Part shown: positions 34,567 to 47,500 of the stretch, in pieces | How positions within the stretch are numbered: position 1 is the stretch's first letter | How the letters are laid out: each line of letters starts with the position of its first letter | Source: Branchiostoma floridae | Lineage: Eukaryota; Chordata; Leptocardii; Amphioxiformes; Branchiostomatidae | Reading direction: 5' to 3' | Assembly (NCBI RefSeq): GCF_000003815.2 | Contig: NC_049994.1 | Span: forward strand, 8,777,766-8,841,765 | Length of the DNA: 64,000 bases | Position numbers and translations under genes: made by a program | The notes under the pieces: model-generated | Databases searched by the model: none | Told to the model about the DNA's origin: nothing | Seen by the model: only the letters and a program-made list of their open reading frames with translations

Positions 34567-37500
34567 ATGTCCAACATGGCGCCGAAGAAGGGAGATTTAA
34601 ACGACGACGAGAAAGATTTGATCGCTCAGATAAACGCAGGTGAGATAAAATCATCACTTTTGCTATCGATCGTTTGGTAGAGATGTATTGATGAGGCAGA
34701 CGTGGTTTTGTTCCGTTTGATGATCGCAATCTTGAGAAATCGGCTGAAATGTCTGTCAGCCACCTGAATTTCGGTCGGAGCTCTGACAACAAAGATTCAT
34801 AATTTTGTGGGGATATTTCATTAATTATCTTGTACTTGGTTGAACGTGGTGACGATTGGATGTACCAGTAAAGAGTTTGGAAAAATTATTCCTAACTCTG
34901 TGCTGATATCAGCTGTTTCCGGCATAAAAATCAATAATTCGCCTCCCCTATGTCTGAAAACTCTAGAACTTTCTAACGTTATATATGTTTACGTTTAGGT
35001 ACGAAAAGAACTTGTTGTAAATGAAGGAAATCTCAAGTCCAAATCATAATGGAGGATGATATGCTTCATCAAGGAGGTTAACCCCCTTGGTTTCGTTCTT
35101 ACATGTATTGTTTTTTTACATATAACTCCAATTAGTATATGCTATTAAAAATTTAAAAAAAGAGAGAAAAATATCTTGAAACAAAATTCAAAATATCATG
35201 ACATAAGAATAATGAATCCAGATTATCTGCAAAATCAAAAAGATATATGTTACCATCAAATGAGTAGCTTGTTAGAAATTACCATTTTATCTATATGTCT
35301 CTACAGACATTTTACACACAGAAAAAAGCCATCATACATATACGCAGTGAGATCGCGGAGCGTAATCGGCAGCGCATTTGGGCTCAGGCCCAAGAGGTCC
35401 AGAGTCGAACCCTGCCATGTCACTAATCTTGTGCCCATGGGAAAAGCACTTTGTACGACTTTCCCCACTTCACTCAGGTGTAAATGAGGGCCTACCTTTG
35501 GTTAGGGATGTCCCTCAGATAGGACTGTGCGGTAATGATCAACATGAAGATTGTGGGCACTAAAGGAAGAAATAATATAGAAAGAAAAAAAGAAACAACC
35601 ATTACCTCTAAACTAACTCATTGTTTTCCTTGTATAAATCATGTGTCAGGCTAGCCAGGGCTACAACAGCTAATGGACCACTTGTATGATTTGATACTTG
35701 GCAGCTTGGCTACCTAGAAAACCCAGATACAGCCATTATGGAAGCTGCACTCTTATTAGTCCTAATGCCTCATTGTTACATGTTCAAATTGCCTAGGCCC
35801 AGGGGAAAATGTTGTTTTTCCTGTCCTGAAAAATTTAAAATCAGGGTCGGTAGGTATGGATTATCTTTTTTTTAGACTTATATGGCTCAAACCCTAGTGA
35901 TAAAAATGCATAAGGACACATATTTTCATTGTCAAACAAATCTGTGGATACATGTTATCCTTCATTGCATAGGACAAGCAGTTTTGAAGCAGGCTGAATA
36001 CTAATTCTAACTGGAAATTATGTGACTTTACTGCCCACCCCCAAAAGGCTAGGGTATGCGGGCTTGGAAACAGGGAACAGAACATTTTTTCCTAGGCCCT
36101 ATCTGTCTCTTTATCGCCATTACTCCCCTTCAGTTTAACACACCAGCTTCGCAGGCATGCTTTCAGGTTTTGACACATTACTCTGTCCCTGCACTACATC
36201 AGACCATCCTTTTAGTTTTACTTAGCAGAATGGATCACATGATTTCATGTCCCATTAGATTTGCATAAATGGCAGTATTTCAGTGTTCAACACGTACAGT
36301 ATACATGAGCATTGCAAAATGAAGATAAGTTTGACATACAGTGAAGAGCATTTTTTCAATTTAGCTAAACTTAAATTTCAGCACAAAACAAGGTTGAAAG
36401 AGCTATTCAAACATTTGGGTTACTAAGTACTTCTATAGTATTCCTCACAATAATACAAAATACATGTATTTTTGAAAATTTATAGTTGGCTGGCACGGAC
36501 GACTTTTAACGACCAGTAGGCAACCACAGATTATCTTGCTCATGACTTGCTTCCAAGAGAAGGTCGTGAGGCTATGGTCGGCTATGTATAACAGGTGGTT
36601 AGGGTGACATTCTAATGTCTAACAACCAGCTGACATGTGAACTTGTCTCACAGGAGACATCAGTCAAGTGAAGACTTTGCTGAGCAAGAATAATGTGAGG
36701 GTGGACTGTCTAGACGAGGTGAGTCATCATCTGATGGAAGAAAATATACATGATTTGTGTAATAGTAATAGTATGTCCGGATTGGAGAACAAACAGACCA
36801 GAGTGTAAACAGAAAAAATATAGCACATTTGACTTTCCTACTACAGTTTTCTTTGAGGTTCTAAGGACCAAACAACTAAATTACGTAGCCTTAAGTTATA
36901 GACACATGACAATAGAGATTGGTCATTACGAGCCAGAAAGTTTATTCATGTAAGTCAGAAAGTCCTTCAATTGAACCAGCAGGCGGTATAAACTTCCTGG
37001 CTAGTGGCATAACACATTTACTTGGTTATTGGATATTGGGTGGGCCGACTACTCACTCTTTGCAGCCAGGGGCTGAATTGCGAGGAGCTTACAATAGGCG
37101 GGGCTAAATCTCAAGGGTCTGGAGCGAGCTGCCATTCGGCGCCACTCAGGTGACCTCAATACGACTGTCGCAAGTGTCTCGAGCGAGCTGCCATTCGGCG
37201 CCACTCAGGTGACCTCAATACGACAATTTACTTTAGTTCATTCAATATATCTATTGCTTATTGTTTGTGTGAACAAACATGAATTTATTGTATTTCAGAA
37301 TGGCATGACTCCTTTACAACATGCTGCCTACAAGGCGCAGACGGACATCTGTCAGGTCCTACTGAAGAATGGAGCAGATGTCAACTCCAACCAGCACGAG
37401 CATGGCTACACAGCACTCATGTTTGCTGCATTGTCAGGTATGTTTGTTTGTTTGTTTTGTGTAACCGGTGAACCTTAAGGTTTGTAGAGTAAATACAACT

Positions 37501-40500
37501 TACTACAAGCCATGTAAGACAAGATTTTATCTACTTCCACAGGATTGGACTGCTTATCTTCTCCATTATTTCATTTGGATCTTTTTTTATAAATTAACAT
37601 GCTGGTCAATATACTGTTGACTAGGGGTGGGTACCGGTACAGAAAATTAAGGTCCAGGTCCGGTTCAGGTCCAAAGGATCAGGTCCCGGTCCAGACCTGA
37701 ACCTGGACCTGATTCAGTATGACTCATACCAATGGTCCATTTCACTACAAAAATATTTTTTTTGATGGAGTATTAGACTTACACTGGCGTTTTAAAATCC
37801 TACAACGCTCACTGCACCTATGCGATTGGCTGTAAAACTTGGTAGAAATGACTATAAATTCTACTCTACTTCACTCGTTATTTTCGTCCACCTGCAAGCG
37901 TCAAAACGTGTGAATGCCTGATAAAATAATCTGTTAATTTTCTAATCGGTCCAACATCCGGTCCACCTGATTTTTTCAGGTCCGGTTTTACTGGACCGGT
38001 CCAATAAGAAAAAACGGTTTTGTACCGGTACGCTGTACCGATACCCAGCCCTACTGTTGACCCTTGACCTGTCCTCAGGTAACCTTGAGCATACCATTGA
38101 CCCTTGGCCTGTCCTCAGGTAACCTTGAGCATACCATTGACCCTTGATCTGTCCTCGGGTAACCTTGAGCTTACTGTTGACCCTTGCCCTGTCCTCAGGT
38201 AACCTGAAGCATACCGTTGACCCTTGGCCTTTCCTCAGGTAACCTTGAGCATACTATTGACCCTTGACCTGTCCTCAGGTAACCTGGAGGTAACCAGGGT
38301 GATGTTGGAGGCAGGGGCACGGACCAGCACCGTCAACACAGTGGGACGGACGGCATCACAGATGGCAGCATTTGTGGGTAAGATCTGCAGTCCAGGGTAT
38401 TACAACTCTTGCAATGTTTACGGGTTGTATCTTCACAGTTTTATTTTTATTTAGTTCATGACACTATGAATACACACTTCCAATGTATTGTTTTTTATAA
38501 AATCCAAGAACCAAGAAATTACTGCCAATGTTCTGGTCGTCCCACGTAGTGACTGGAGCTACTTCTTTATGCTACTGTCCAAGTGCTACTAGTCTACAAG
38601 AAATCTCCAATATCCTGACAGAGTTATTGTTTCTGTTTGATGAAACTTGGTTTCTTTTTTTCACTTCCACCAGGGCAGCATGCAGTTGTCAGTCTCATCA
38701 ACAACTTCTTCTCCAGGGAGGAACTGGACCACTACACCAAGCCACAGGGTGAGATCTACGAGGATGGTCCATTTCTTAACAGTCTCATAGCCTTTTCCCT
38801 CCATATGATGTGTAACGGAATAACATTGCTATGACAATTTGATATCACATTGATATCAGATTTGAACTACACCAAATCACAGCATGAGATTGCAGACCTA
38901 CATGGTTGTACAGTCACACTATTTCTTGAAAGTTTTGTATCCTTTTCCCTCCCATTTGATTAGGTATTGAATAACATTGATGTCAAATTTTGGTTTGCAT
39001 GTAACTGTAAGGGGCTGACATTTCTTACCCTCTTGAAGTTTTATCTTTGTGATCATTTGGTTGGTTAGTTTGTGAAGAGGATGACTGAAAAGATAAATTG
39101 TGAATGAATTTTTGTGTTGTTGTTTCCCCTCCCCAGGTGTAGAGAAGGAGCCAAAGCTACCCCCCAGCCTGGCTGACTGTGTCCACAAACTCATTCTCAT
39201 GTCCAACCTCAACCCTGTTAAGGTACAGGAATAGAACTTCATACATTCACACCAACAACCCTAACTGTTTTTCCATTGTTTAACCTTCTGAAAAGTTTAT
39301 TTGACAAGCATAACTCCAGTCAGTTGGAGATCTCACAAAAGTTTCTGATAGATGCCGATGAAATGTAAGCAAACTGAATATTAACTGGTTGTAGAAAATA
39401 ATTCTCCTATATCCTATGAATTTACCATGTCCATTGTTCCCATTTCAGATCATCCTGCACCTCCAGGAGAACCCAGAGTTCCAGGATGAGCTGGTGACGG
39501 TGGCCCGCCTGCTGGACACCCTGTGCACCAAGTTCATGAAGCAGTCAGAGACTAACGAGGTCATGGCCATGAAGGTACTTTATCCATGGTTATCAGCAAA
39601 TTAGCTAGCTTTTTTTTTTAACGAGTTTGCTCAGTGCAAGGCCATTGACTGTTTCTAGGCACTGAACTACTAGTATGCTCACTGTGGCAGCATCAGATTC
39701 TCTTCTCCCTCAGAAACATCGAGCTTCAGCAAGCTCGACTAACTGACCCAATGGGCGAAGCAGGGCTTACAAGGCTGCTCTGGAAATTCCCTTGTCCATT
39801 TTGCTGGAATGGTTTTGTTTTGCTCACACGGGATTACGCCATGCAATCTCACGTGTTATTGATGATTTTACCAATTGTGTTAAGTGTCCCATGCAATTCA
39901 GCCCTTGGCTGCAATGTGTGTCTACTAAACTTTTGAATAAGCCATTATTCTTACATGAAGGTACACTACCAGATCTCTAGAAAACTTCTGAATGAACCAT
40001 TATCATTACATGAAGGTGCACTACCAGGGCTGTGTGCTGAGGGAGGCTCACAAGTGGCTGGTGGAGAAAAACGACACCCTCCAGAACCTGATGAAATAGT
40101 GAGTCAAACTACACTTTTAACGGAGGTTATTTTTTCCACTTGTTAAGAATATGGTGATAATACTGATAGATTCACAAAGAGCCCCATTTACTATATGGCG
40201 ATCTTGTTAGATAATATCTGTAGTATGAATATAATATCAGATTTTGATTTTACACCAGCTTGCAAGCATCAGATTTAAATTGTAATGGAACAACAAATGC
40301 TAAACCAAATAGCCAGTGTGTGAGTGTTGACATTTTAATTGTAAACAAGCCTGTTAATTCAGCCTTAGTGTACTTGTTGTCATTGTTGTTTGTTGAATAA
40401 ACCAGTTGATATCAGTGTGCTGTATACTTGTTTGTTACAATAGTGCGTTTACGTATGTAACTTAGTCCGAACTTTGGTGCACAGCTCCAAATCATGTGAC

Positions 40501-42964
40501 TTCTTCCTTCTCTCTAGTTTCTTGAAGGGCAGAGAGAAAGACGGCTTCCCAGTTGCACAGGAAAAGTTTCTTCGCTTGTCGATACGCAGTTTCCCGTACC
40601 ACGAGAGCGAACTGCTACAACAGATAGTACACAACGTGGCACCAGTCACTGTGGTATGTACTACGTACAGGTCAAAGAAACTGATGTAGGAGAGGTAATT
40701 GTAATGTAACAGTTGTAAATGAGTAGTTTGTTTCACATAACCAGTAAACCACCCCAAGGCGTAACACACCAGTTCTGTACAACAACAGTTTGATCCACTC
40801 ATACTGGGATGGACACCGACTCTCTTGAATAGTGTGATGGGAATTCTAACATGATGTGGCTTTACGCAAACATACAACCTATAGCTTTACATCCTTGGGT
40901 GAGGAAATGGGTGTTAAGTGCCTATCCAAAGAGTACAACACTGGGGCCTGCCAGGGACTCAAACACAGAACCTCTAGATTCCTAACAACCCTAACCAACA
41001 GTGAAGACCACCTTGCCAGCTGAGAACTGTCTCTAGATTCCTAACAACCCTAACCAGGAGTGAAGACCACCTCCTGGAAGTCTGTCTCCACAATACTTCT
41101 TAAGACATTTACTGACCAACATTATTGCAAAAACTATTTGTCCCCGGAAGAAAACTACAGCTAGTAAAATGTCTCTTGTTCTTGACCTACAGGGCGATGA
41201 CCCCACAGCCCTGTCCATCCTCGTGTCTGCCATTAATGGCCACCAGAGCGCAGCAGCAGAGGACCAGTGTTTCACATGTGGGGAGCTGCAAGCTGAGAAG
41301 AAATGTTCTGCCTGCAAAAAGGTTAGTTTTGTTTGATTTCGAGTTAACACTTCTCCAGCTGCTTGTAACCTTTGGGGGAGATCGTACCATTGCATGGAGA
41401 GTTCGAATCTTGGTTGTTGTTGCTCACTACTGCTCACATGCCGAAAAGAAATGTTCTGCCTGCAAAAAGGTCAGTTTTGTTCGAGTTCATTGATACCTTT
41501 GGGGGAGATCTTATCATTGGATGGAGAGTTCGAATCTTGGTTGTTGTTGCTCATCCGACATGCACACTACTGGAAAGGGTCACATTTGTTAGGATTGGAC
41601 ATTGAGCCGTGGTTCATTTGTCAAAGAAAGCTTGGAAAATTTCCTTGGTACAGTGAACCTACAAATACTGCATGTAACATCTGTCCAATCACTACAAGTG
41701 GAAGATAACCTATTCATTGAGCATTGATCTATACCAAATAGCTGTTTCTGAAGCAACTGGATATGACTTTTGAAATAGTCAGACAAGCATCCACTACCGT
41801 TTGTCATTGACAGTGACTAGATCTGTTGAAGAGCTAAGGTTTTATACCCTTACTATGAATTGATATGTAACAAAGGTGAAGACAAATTATAGATGGAAAA
41901 CAGAAGTGAGACAAAATCAGTGTTACTTACGAAAGGTTTTGGATGCTACCTGAAACATATGGCCATTTCCAAAATTGTATCCAGTTGCTTGAGTAGCTGC
42001 AGCTACTATTAAGCGTACCTTATTGCCTCGATGTGTAACCTTCAACAACGTAAACCGGATCAAGATCACTTTCCTGTCTGCCCCCCTCCCCCAGGTGAAG
42101 TACTGTGGCCAGGCATGTCAGAAGCTCCACTGGTTCACCCATAAGAAAGTCTGTGCCACGCTGAAGGCAGAGTACCTCCAGGAACAGGAGCTGGCTCAGA
42201 AAATGAAACAACAAAGTCTCGAGGGGCAGGAAGGTACAGACATTTAATTCATTACTTTTTGGAGTTTGTAACTTTTGTTCAACACAAGCAAATTGCTTAC
42301 CTAAAAAAAACTAATGTTACAAACTCCAATATGGATTGTACCAACATGAGATGAGCTTTCATTTTGAATCATTACTTTGTAATTCAAATTCACTTGATAG
42401 ACTATAATTTTTGTGTTACCATGACAATGTATATAATGTACCTGCAAACTATCCTGTCTATCCATTTATTGTGGGTACATAATGTACAATAATAGTTTTC
42501 ATAACAGTATTTTGATATAATGATTGTCAAATTTCAAAAGGATGTTATTTGTTATGGGAAAGGAAATGCTTTCTTCTCATTTTGCTGTCCAATCTATATA
42601 CCCAATTGTGTAGTTCATAATGAGTATGGTGTGTTCTTGTGGTTTTGATACTAGGACTTTTTAAAACATTTTGCATATTTGAAGAAACAGAATGTGTTTG
42701 TTTGTTTTTAGTATTTTTTCGTCAATTACAAAAATTATGCATGTTTGTGTTGTTGTTACAAGTACTTGATATAATTATCTTAAATCCACTACAGTGAATG
42801 GAGGAGGGGGTACTGAACAGCAAACCAGCACAACTGGGGATGGAGACCCTGGGACAGAGATCAGCAATGGTGCAGCACACTCTGGGAACGAGCCCCAAGA
42901 CGAAGAAGACATCAATATAGAAATTGTTGAAGCAGATGGAGACTTGGAAATCACAGAAACCTGA
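34567..42964 (+). CDS. ANKMY2: ANKMY2, ankyrin repeat and MYND domain protein 2 (439 aa, 12 exons)
   Basis: Exons: 34567-34639, 36654-36718, 37299-37437, 38279-38377, 38674-38748, 39137-39222, 39449-39574, 40016-40098, 40518-40653, 41193-41321, 42095-42233 and 42795-42964. All phases agree; 1,320 nt give 439 residues, against about 441 in human. Diagnostic stretches are [49 protein letters not shown] and [17 protein letters not shown]. Three ankyrin repeats lie in about residues 45-140. The MYND zinc finger uses C320, C323, C332, C335, C341, C345, H353 and C357, all present. The tail is acidic ([14 protein letters not shown]). In vertebrates ANKMY2 acts with FKBP38 and in ciliary cAMP/Hedgehog control; that role here is inference. 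It is transcribed away from BZW2. Confidence 0.95.
35346..35570 (+). mobile_element. tRNA-derived SINE in ANKMY2 intron 1
   Basis: The head resembles a tRNA: an A-box-like GCGTAATCGGCAGCG and a B-box-like AGAGTCGAACCCTG at the expected spacing. A body with GCACTTTGTACGACTTTCCC, similar to tails of tRNA SINEs, and an A-rich end follow. The exact 3' end and target duplication are not resolved. Confidence 0.65.
37131..37224. repeat. Short tandem duplication in ANKMY2 intron 2
   Basis: GAGCGAGCTGCCATTCGGCG and the following CACTCAGGTGACCTCAATACG occur twice, about 62 bp apart. Confidence 0.85.
37622..38053. mobile_element. 432-bp hAT-type MITE in ANKMY2 intron 3
   Basis: The ends are TAGGGGTGGGTACCGGTAC and the near inverse GTACCGATACCCAGCCCTA. 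CTGTTGAC flanks both (37614-37621 and 38054-38061), a perfect 8-bp target duplication. The interior has inverted GGTCC/GGACC-rich blocks. It belongs with the 15235-15630 element. The target lies at the edge of the 40-bp acceptor array. Confidence 0.85.
38052..38290 (+). repeat. 40-bp tandem array repeating the exon 4 splice acceptor of ANKMY2
   Basis: Six units spaced exactly 40 bp apart carry the block (G/T)TCCTC(A/G)GGTAACC at 38071, 38111, 38151, 38191, 38231 and 38271. The last one is the true intron 3/exon 4 boundary (exon begins at 38279). Five of six keep the AG; the third has GG. Units also include about 13 bases of exon 4. Confidence 0.9.
39930..40028 (+). repeat. Partial duplication of the exon 8 acceptor region in ANKMY2
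   Basis: TGAATAAGCCATTATTCTTA...CATGAAGGTACACTACCAG at 39937-39970 is repeated as TGAATGAACCATTATCATTA...CATGAAGGTGCACTACCAG at 39991-40028. The second copy contains the real exon 8 start (40016). The first copy has the same local acceptor followed by a TAG codon soon after, so it is probably a non-functional decoy. Confidence 0.75.
40850..41085 (-). mobile_element. tRNA-derived SINE relic in ANKMY2 intron 9
   Basis: On the minus strand a B-box-like GTTTGAGTCCCTGGC is followed by a body reading GGCACTTAACACCCATTTCC, typical of tRNA-SINE tails. The head segment TTCCTAACAACCCTAACCA (plus strand) is duplicated at 40979 and 41037. Confidence 0.5.
41300..41565 (+). repeat. Tandem duplication of the exon 10 end (half of the MYND finger) in ANKMY2
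   Basis: GAAATGTTCTGCCTGCAAAA plus donor GGTTAG and about 100 bp of intron (41308-41430) recur at 41447-41560 with donor GGTCAG. The repeat includes the codons for MYND cysteines C332 and C335. The second copy lies in intron 10. Using it would need an acceptor just upstream; none is obvious. Confidence 0.85.
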
Positions 42965-43674
42965 GAACCTGTTTAATATGCAACAATTACTCTTATACAT
43001 ATATGTATGATAACAAGGATTTAAAGATGAAATTGCAATTGTATAGCAATATACATTTTTGGGATCAAGATGTTGTAACAAGAGATAGGCCTGTTTACAT
43101 ACAGAATCGGATTGATCTCTGTAAAAAATATACTTAATTCCAGCCTATGCTAAATGGAATTAGGGTTCAAAATGTAGTTGTACATTGATTGATTCCGATC
43201 TCTGTCACATTTTGATTGGAAGTCTTTGTACAATTGTTTTACTGAATAGTCTGGTATCGGTCAATACAAAATGATTGGCATGAGAGATCGCCTAAGATAT
43301 AGGCGAAAAATCTGAATGTCTCTGTGTCACACAATTCTTAGTGCTGACATGGTGACGGCACTCAAACAAGCATTCGTTAGTTAGATCCCCGTTATGCTAA
43401 TTCAGACCATTTTATTCCTGTTATAGTATAGGATGTAAGGAACAAACATTGCAATGGGGACAGATTTTTCTGCAGAAAAGCAATCAGAGGAGTGAATCAG
43501 AGGTGGCATAGGGTAGATACCAGGCTATCATCCATGTCCCCTATCTATAGACTTTATACCCACTACTTCCTAGTCTTCTTCGCGGCCTTCCACGGGTGTT
43601 GGCTTCTATTGTTGGGGACTAGTGAGTGGAGACATGTCTGTCCTGGCGTAAGAACCTGACCCAGATATGTTGAA

Positions 43675-43680
43675 AATAAA
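43675..43680 (+). terminator. Candidate poly(A) signal of ANKMY2
   Basis: AATAAA about 710 nt past the ANKMY2 stop. The stretch 42965-43700 would be 3' UTR. An unrelated retrotransposon 3' tail in the opposite orientation begins right after. Confidence 0.45.
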
Positions 43681-43694
43681 AAATCAGCACTACC

Positions 43695-43780
43695 CCCCAC
43701 AATAGAAGAACTTTATTGTGCAACGATCGTACATGGTACAATGTATGGCCAAAAAAAAGAAGAAACAAACTTATCATCCT
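43695..43780 (-). mobile_element. 3' tail of a non-LTR element
   Basis: On the minus strand the sequence ends ...GTACAATG...CACAATAAAGTTCTTCTATT, nearly the same as the end of the remnant at 51238-51545. Only the tail region can be matched. Confidence 0.5.
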
Positions 43781-44109
43781 AATTACTAAAACAAGTATTA
43801 AACAAAGTGCATATGCAGATTATGAATATAGAAGGAAATTTGACATTCTAATTTCTAGAACAATAAGAGCTAGCCTAAATCATTGATATTGTACACAATA
43901 GATGCCAGCACTTATGGAAGGCTACAAAGGAGGCTGTCTACTCCAATCCCTTATCTTAGTTGACTGTGCAATAGAATGATGTAAAAGTCTTTGCTTAGTA
44001 CATATCATAGTTAAATTATGTACATGTACATTGTATCGATAGTCTACTGACAATAGATACATGAACATTGTAGTTTTAATTGCTGTTAACAATAATTTAT
44101 GAGGATTTA

Positions 44110-44345
44110 TTAATCAATTAAACTAGCTCTTAACAACTTAATCCTGGTGCTCAACTGTTCATCTGGGTATATTTGGTACATAACCATTAAAGAAGCCCAT
44201 CTTTCACTCCAACATCTGATAAAGAATTTATCCGATTTACCCCATCTTTTACACAAGATTGGTGATATGACAGGATTTAAACCCAAGACCTCTGGGTTCT
44301 GGGCCAAACACTCTGCCTTTATACCACATGATCCCACGTGTTAAA
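44110..44345 (-). mobile_element. tRNA-derived SINE downstream of DHRS1 copy 1
   Basis: On the minus strand, ATGTGGTATAAAGGCAGAGTG resembles an A box region and GGTCTTGGGTTTAAATCCTG a B box, about 35 bases apart. A body and AT-rich tail run toward 44110. Confidence 0.6.
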
Positions 44346-44511
44346 CTATTTAACATCCTTCGTTTTGATTAAACATTTACCCCATTTTGCTTGTGCAGTT
44401 AGTGGTTTACAGAGGATGGCGTTAACAAAATCGAGTGATCTAATGTTGCCAATCACATCTAGAATGTACACACACACACAACACCGTATCCAGCTACTGT
44501 TTCCACATGAG

Positions 44512-47500
44512 TTACAGTATGTGGTAGTATGCAGAGAGCATCCAGCCGGGGATCTTGACAGAAGCTGGTATCCAGGCGGCCAGCTTGGAGTAGCCAAACA
44601 TCGACAGTCTGTCTCTTAGCCGGCGGACATAGTCTGGGGGAGACCGGCCTGCAAATACAGCATATCATCAGTGTTTATGTGTTTTTCACTTATGTCAGTC
44701 TAGCTTCTGAAACATTCTGAGACAAGATTTAGAAAGAGTACAACAGGACAACAATGCTATGAGGGCTACTAGGAAACATTATTATTTTACTCCCTAGAAG
44801 TATACACACAGTAGACTTAAGTGAAGATTTTGATATCAGAAAATTCAACATAATCTCGACAATTATCAAAATCAACGCAACGTTGTATGGTATCTTTATC
44901 AGCTGCAACACCAATATGCATCGTTGGGAGCAGTGTGTATGTGTGTGTATTCCTTGTATAACTTGAGAGTCTGAAACATTGTATTGTTACATATACACAA
45001 TACATACAGCTCCCAGGTCATCATCATTAGAACTTAACTGTCAGTTAATGTTACCAGAATCATAGTGTGTTCGTCAGAAGACACCACTACGTTTTTTGTA
45101 CAGCCACTGCCATTTAATGTACTAATCATTTGTCTTGTGCTATTTGCTTTAACTTAAGGAACTTTAAGAAGATTTGCTCCCTACCATCAATGTCTTTAAA
45201 GCCGTACTCATCTGCAAGGTCTCCAGTGGTGAAAATTCTTCCCGATTTCTTCATGATGTTGGGGTCTGAAATGGAAATATAATGCCTGTAGGTTAATGTA
45301 AAGATACACCTTTTTCGGGTGACGTTTCAAAGTTTGTTTATATAGCCAGGCTCCGCGGGTCAAATACATTGTAGTAGAGATTGGAGAAATAGAGGAAATA
45401 ATATGCAAGAGGAGTCGGCCGGCCAAAGGAGAAAGTACGTGTGGGCTCTCCTAACATGCTATTCTCGCTATTTGTTCAATTTCTATTTGACCAGCCATCC
45501 ACAGAGCTTGATAGAGCAACATTTATATATACAAGAATCAACCGACAACTAAATAAGTACACGAATGATTGTATAGTTTCTGAACACGTGAGCTTACCTA
45601 TGCCAAGATGGACGATACATTTCCCGGGGAACTCGGGGCTCTCTGAGTTCAACATATATCTTTCCTTTTCCTGACAGGAGAAAGATGTTGTTTTATGAAC
45701 ATCATTGATGTCTGAAATCATCAGCTAATATGTGCTGTGTTTCAAATATATCGTTTCATTACACATTTCTAAAATAACCAAACTGGTATCAGTGCTCAGC
45801 ATTTTCAAAAAGTTTCAAAGAGTTCGGACCGGTAAGATAAGTGATTCTAAAGCAGTGTGGCTGTGTGTGAATGGGAGAGAGGGGATGGCGTTACTTTTAT
45901 TTTCCCTTGCCTGCATGAACATCCAAATTCTGTTGATACTATGAAACAAGACGTTAAGTAGATATACCAGAAGGATATATACCACAGCGAATTGAAATTG
46001 GCTTTATATTAGTGTGCAGAGAAATCAAGTCAATGGATGGTGTTTTCAAACTTCAATATTTTGAAAATACAGCAGTTTCAAGCCACCGTCCGTCCACTTG
46101 CTATCCCCAAGGACGTTATAGAAATCTTTATTGACACGACAAATAAAAGTACTGCGACTTTCGTAAAGTCTGCATGTATAACAACAACTTACAGTACAAC
46201 TAAACACACATATATGGATATCTATAGGTATGAATAAGTCAACATATTGGGTCTAGTATGTCATTTACACTATTCGATCTATAAGGACGCTACTTGAAGA
46301 CTAAGCTTACCGCTGACTGAAGAAAATTTGCAGGCTGACAGTTTTCCGCCCACTCCATGAAGATTTCTGTGCGCGTAGCGCCAGGCCACAGGGACAGGAA
46401 AGCCACGTTATGCTCTCTCAGCTCTACCGCACAGTCCGATGCTATACGGTCCGCCTGTTTATGAAAAAAGTAGCTTTTCTTCATTTTGGTAAATAAATGG
46501 ATTTTTTTTGTTTGTTTTAGATAAGTGCACAAAAACAATTCTGGTGTTTCTCAGTAACGTTATATTAAAAAGAAAGTTCTGATTATTTCATGGCGACGTC
46601 AAGGGGGTGTTTTTTTTTATTCAATTAAAGATCGCTCTGTATCGCTCTAAAATATTCTAAAATTGCATGAATGCTTGCCCTAGAGAATTGACTGTTTTTA
46701 TACCTCGATGACTCAGGAAGCCCTGGATGGAAATGTATGATATTTTATTTGTGAGTACGTAGGTGTCAACAAAATAAAGGGCAAGTGCGACTTCAGGCCC
46801 ATAGCGGCTTTTAATGGCACTGCAGTAGAATTTACAGTCTTGATAGTTCATGTTCTGGATAAGCTATGATCATGATCCGTCGGTGGCAAATTGCTACAGA
46901 GAATGTGATATAGATTTAACCACCTAGCAGACTTTTCAGATACTGCAGGGGCAGTCTTGTTGAGACTTATAATTATGGATAACTGCAGAGGATGAATATG
47001 ATTTTATGAGCTTTGGCATATATACAAACTAACTAAGGTGGAGATTGGAATAATTAGAGGCAAGGAAAAAAAAAGAAATCAGAATTTGTCTTACGGCCGC
47101 CTTGCCGATAGAGTACCACGAGTTGAAGCAATACGTGAGCCCTCCCTCCGAGGAAATGTTGACGATGAGCCCCTTCCGAGCCGGTACCATCAGCCGGGCA
47201 GCGTGGACAGCGCAGATGTAAACACCTCTGAAAAAACACTCAGAAATCTAGACTCACATTTCCAAAGCTGTTTGTGGAAACGAAAGAAAAATATACACAA
47301 ATAATGCCCACGAGTCCATGTCACTATTCTCTTTACGTTTTGTGTAGCTTTGTGTAACGTTATTTTGTATTATACATCTCGTTCCCGAAAGATGCCTGGC
47401 CGGACCCGATTCGGAAATGTGACGTAGGCCTAACACTGCGCTCTTGATTCACAACCCTGCATGTGAGAATATGATTTTAAGAAAATAGACAGAAATAAAA

